From assembly GCA_033720735.1 (NCBI GenBank), contig JAWWBX010000261.1, positions 1 to 6,256 of the forward strand: a DNA stretch of 6,256 nucleotides, read 5' to 3'. Positions 6,099-6,256 of this stretch are shown here, piece after piece (positions within the stretch are counted from its first letter, which is position 1; each line of letters starts with the position of its first letter). The translations under genes were made by a program, and so were the position numbers. The DNA comes from B8-G4 sp033720735 (GTDB lineage: Bacteria; Bacteroidota; Bacteroidia; Chitinophagales; Saprospiraceae). Under the pieces are notes generated by a model. The model ran no database searches, was not told the DNA's origin, and saw nothing but the letters and a program-made list of their open reading frames with translations.

Positions 6099-6256
6099 TC
6101 CAACTTTCGTACTCCTCGATGGTGGCAGGTTGATCGGAAAGTATGGTGACGAGGTCGTCGACGTTGGTCAGCAACGTGACCCGGTTGGGCGTGATGATCT
6201 GATCCAGAATGGCCGGTGCACCGGCAACACAGATATTGCAGCCCGGAAACTGGTCC
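6037..6256 (-). CDS. 3' end of a probable regulator (MerR/CarH-like cobalamin-binding tail), partial
   Basis: Only the last 72 codons are in the window (frame begins at 6255, stop TGA at 6037-6039). The fragment reads FPGCNICVAGAPAILDQ, then PNRVTLLTNVDDLVTIL and a charged tail. The pattern of a hydrophobic strand ending in Gly, a helix, then Pro-Asn-x-Val and a strand plus D-L helix resembles the end of the B12-binding-like domain of MerR-family regulators that often stand beside crtI in Bacteroidota. The cobalamin-ligand region (DxHxxG) would lie outside, so this is a resemblance, not proof. A STAS domain end is the main alternative. The frame runs 62 nt into crtI; the last 25 or so residues look like readthrough rather than conserved protein. 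If the assignment holds, light- or cobalamin-dependent repression of the operon would be expected by analogy with CarH. Confidence 0.45.
   Translation of the reverse strand, partial: DQFPGCNICVAGAPAILDQIITPNRVTLLTNVDDLVTILSDQPATIEEYESWSDRCRVFRIVCGGNAGARGM
6112..6117 (-). promoter_or_regulatory. Shine-Dalgarno-like GAGGAG before crtI
   Basis: The minus strand reads GAGGAG here, inside the regulator's reading frame. It stands 13 nt before the GTG at 6098 and only 1 nt before the ACG at 6110, so the spacing is poor for both. It supports initiation in this area and slightly favours GTG, but it does not settle the crtI start. Confidence 0.4.

Noticed and set aside
5268..6149. A 293-codon open frame on the plus strand opposite crtI
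   Set aside because: It lies fully antisense to a strongly recognised crtI; its translation shows no domain and reads like the mirror of GC-rich codons.
6037..6256. STAS (anti-sigma antagonist) domain for the incoming fragment
   Set aside because: Considered, but the Phe-Pro-Gly strand, the Gly at the strand end and the position before crtI fit a B12-binding-like MerR tail better. Kept as the alternative.

Overview
The window looks like a chromosomal stretch from a moderately GC-rich member of the Bacteroidota. Three things suggest this: the CrtB, CrtZ and fused two-repeat lycopene cyclase are of the Bacteroidota type, the CrtI C-terminal FAD motif has the form GHLTVPGPGVPPSI, and most genes lack strong Shine-Dalgarno (SD) sites. 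The family cannot be fixed from this sequence; Saprospiria/Lewinella-like or Rhodothermia-like lineages would fit the GC content.

From 6256 down to 1194 everything runs on the minus strand as one tightly packed gene row. It starts with the 3' end of a probable regulator that enters from outside the window (6037-6256; perhaps the cobalamin-binding-like tail of a MerR/CarH-type protein). Then come crtI (phytoene desaturase), crtB (phytoene synthase), an SRPBCC/START-like protein, crtZ (beta-carotene hydroxylase), a fused lycopene cyclase (crtYc-crtYd type), a rhodanese-domain lipoprotein and a small basic protein of unknown function. Spacers are 5-37 nt or the genes overlap (crtI/crtB by an ATGA, SRPBCC/crtZ by 29 nt), so most of the row is probably one operon. 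The rhodanese gene may also have its own Bacteroidota-type promoter.

The enzymes form one pathway: CrtB makes phytoene from GGPP, CrtI desaturates it to lycopene, the cyclase makes beta-carotene and CrtZ hydroxylates it to zeaxanthin. No GGPP synthase, IPP isomerase, ketolase or rhodopsin gene is in the window. SRPBCC proteins are recurrent neighbours of such clusters, but their role is not settled.

From 127 to 1197 on the plus strand lies a secreted protein with an L-type-lectin-like beta-sandwich and a C-terminal module seen in Bacteroidota secreted proteins. It converges tail-to-tail with the operon, and the two stop codons overlap. I see no RNA genes, mobile elements, CRISPR arrays or long repeats. 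The least ordinary points are the missing canonical start codon of crtI, the regulator overlap there, and the two non-carotenoid genes at the operon's 3' end.
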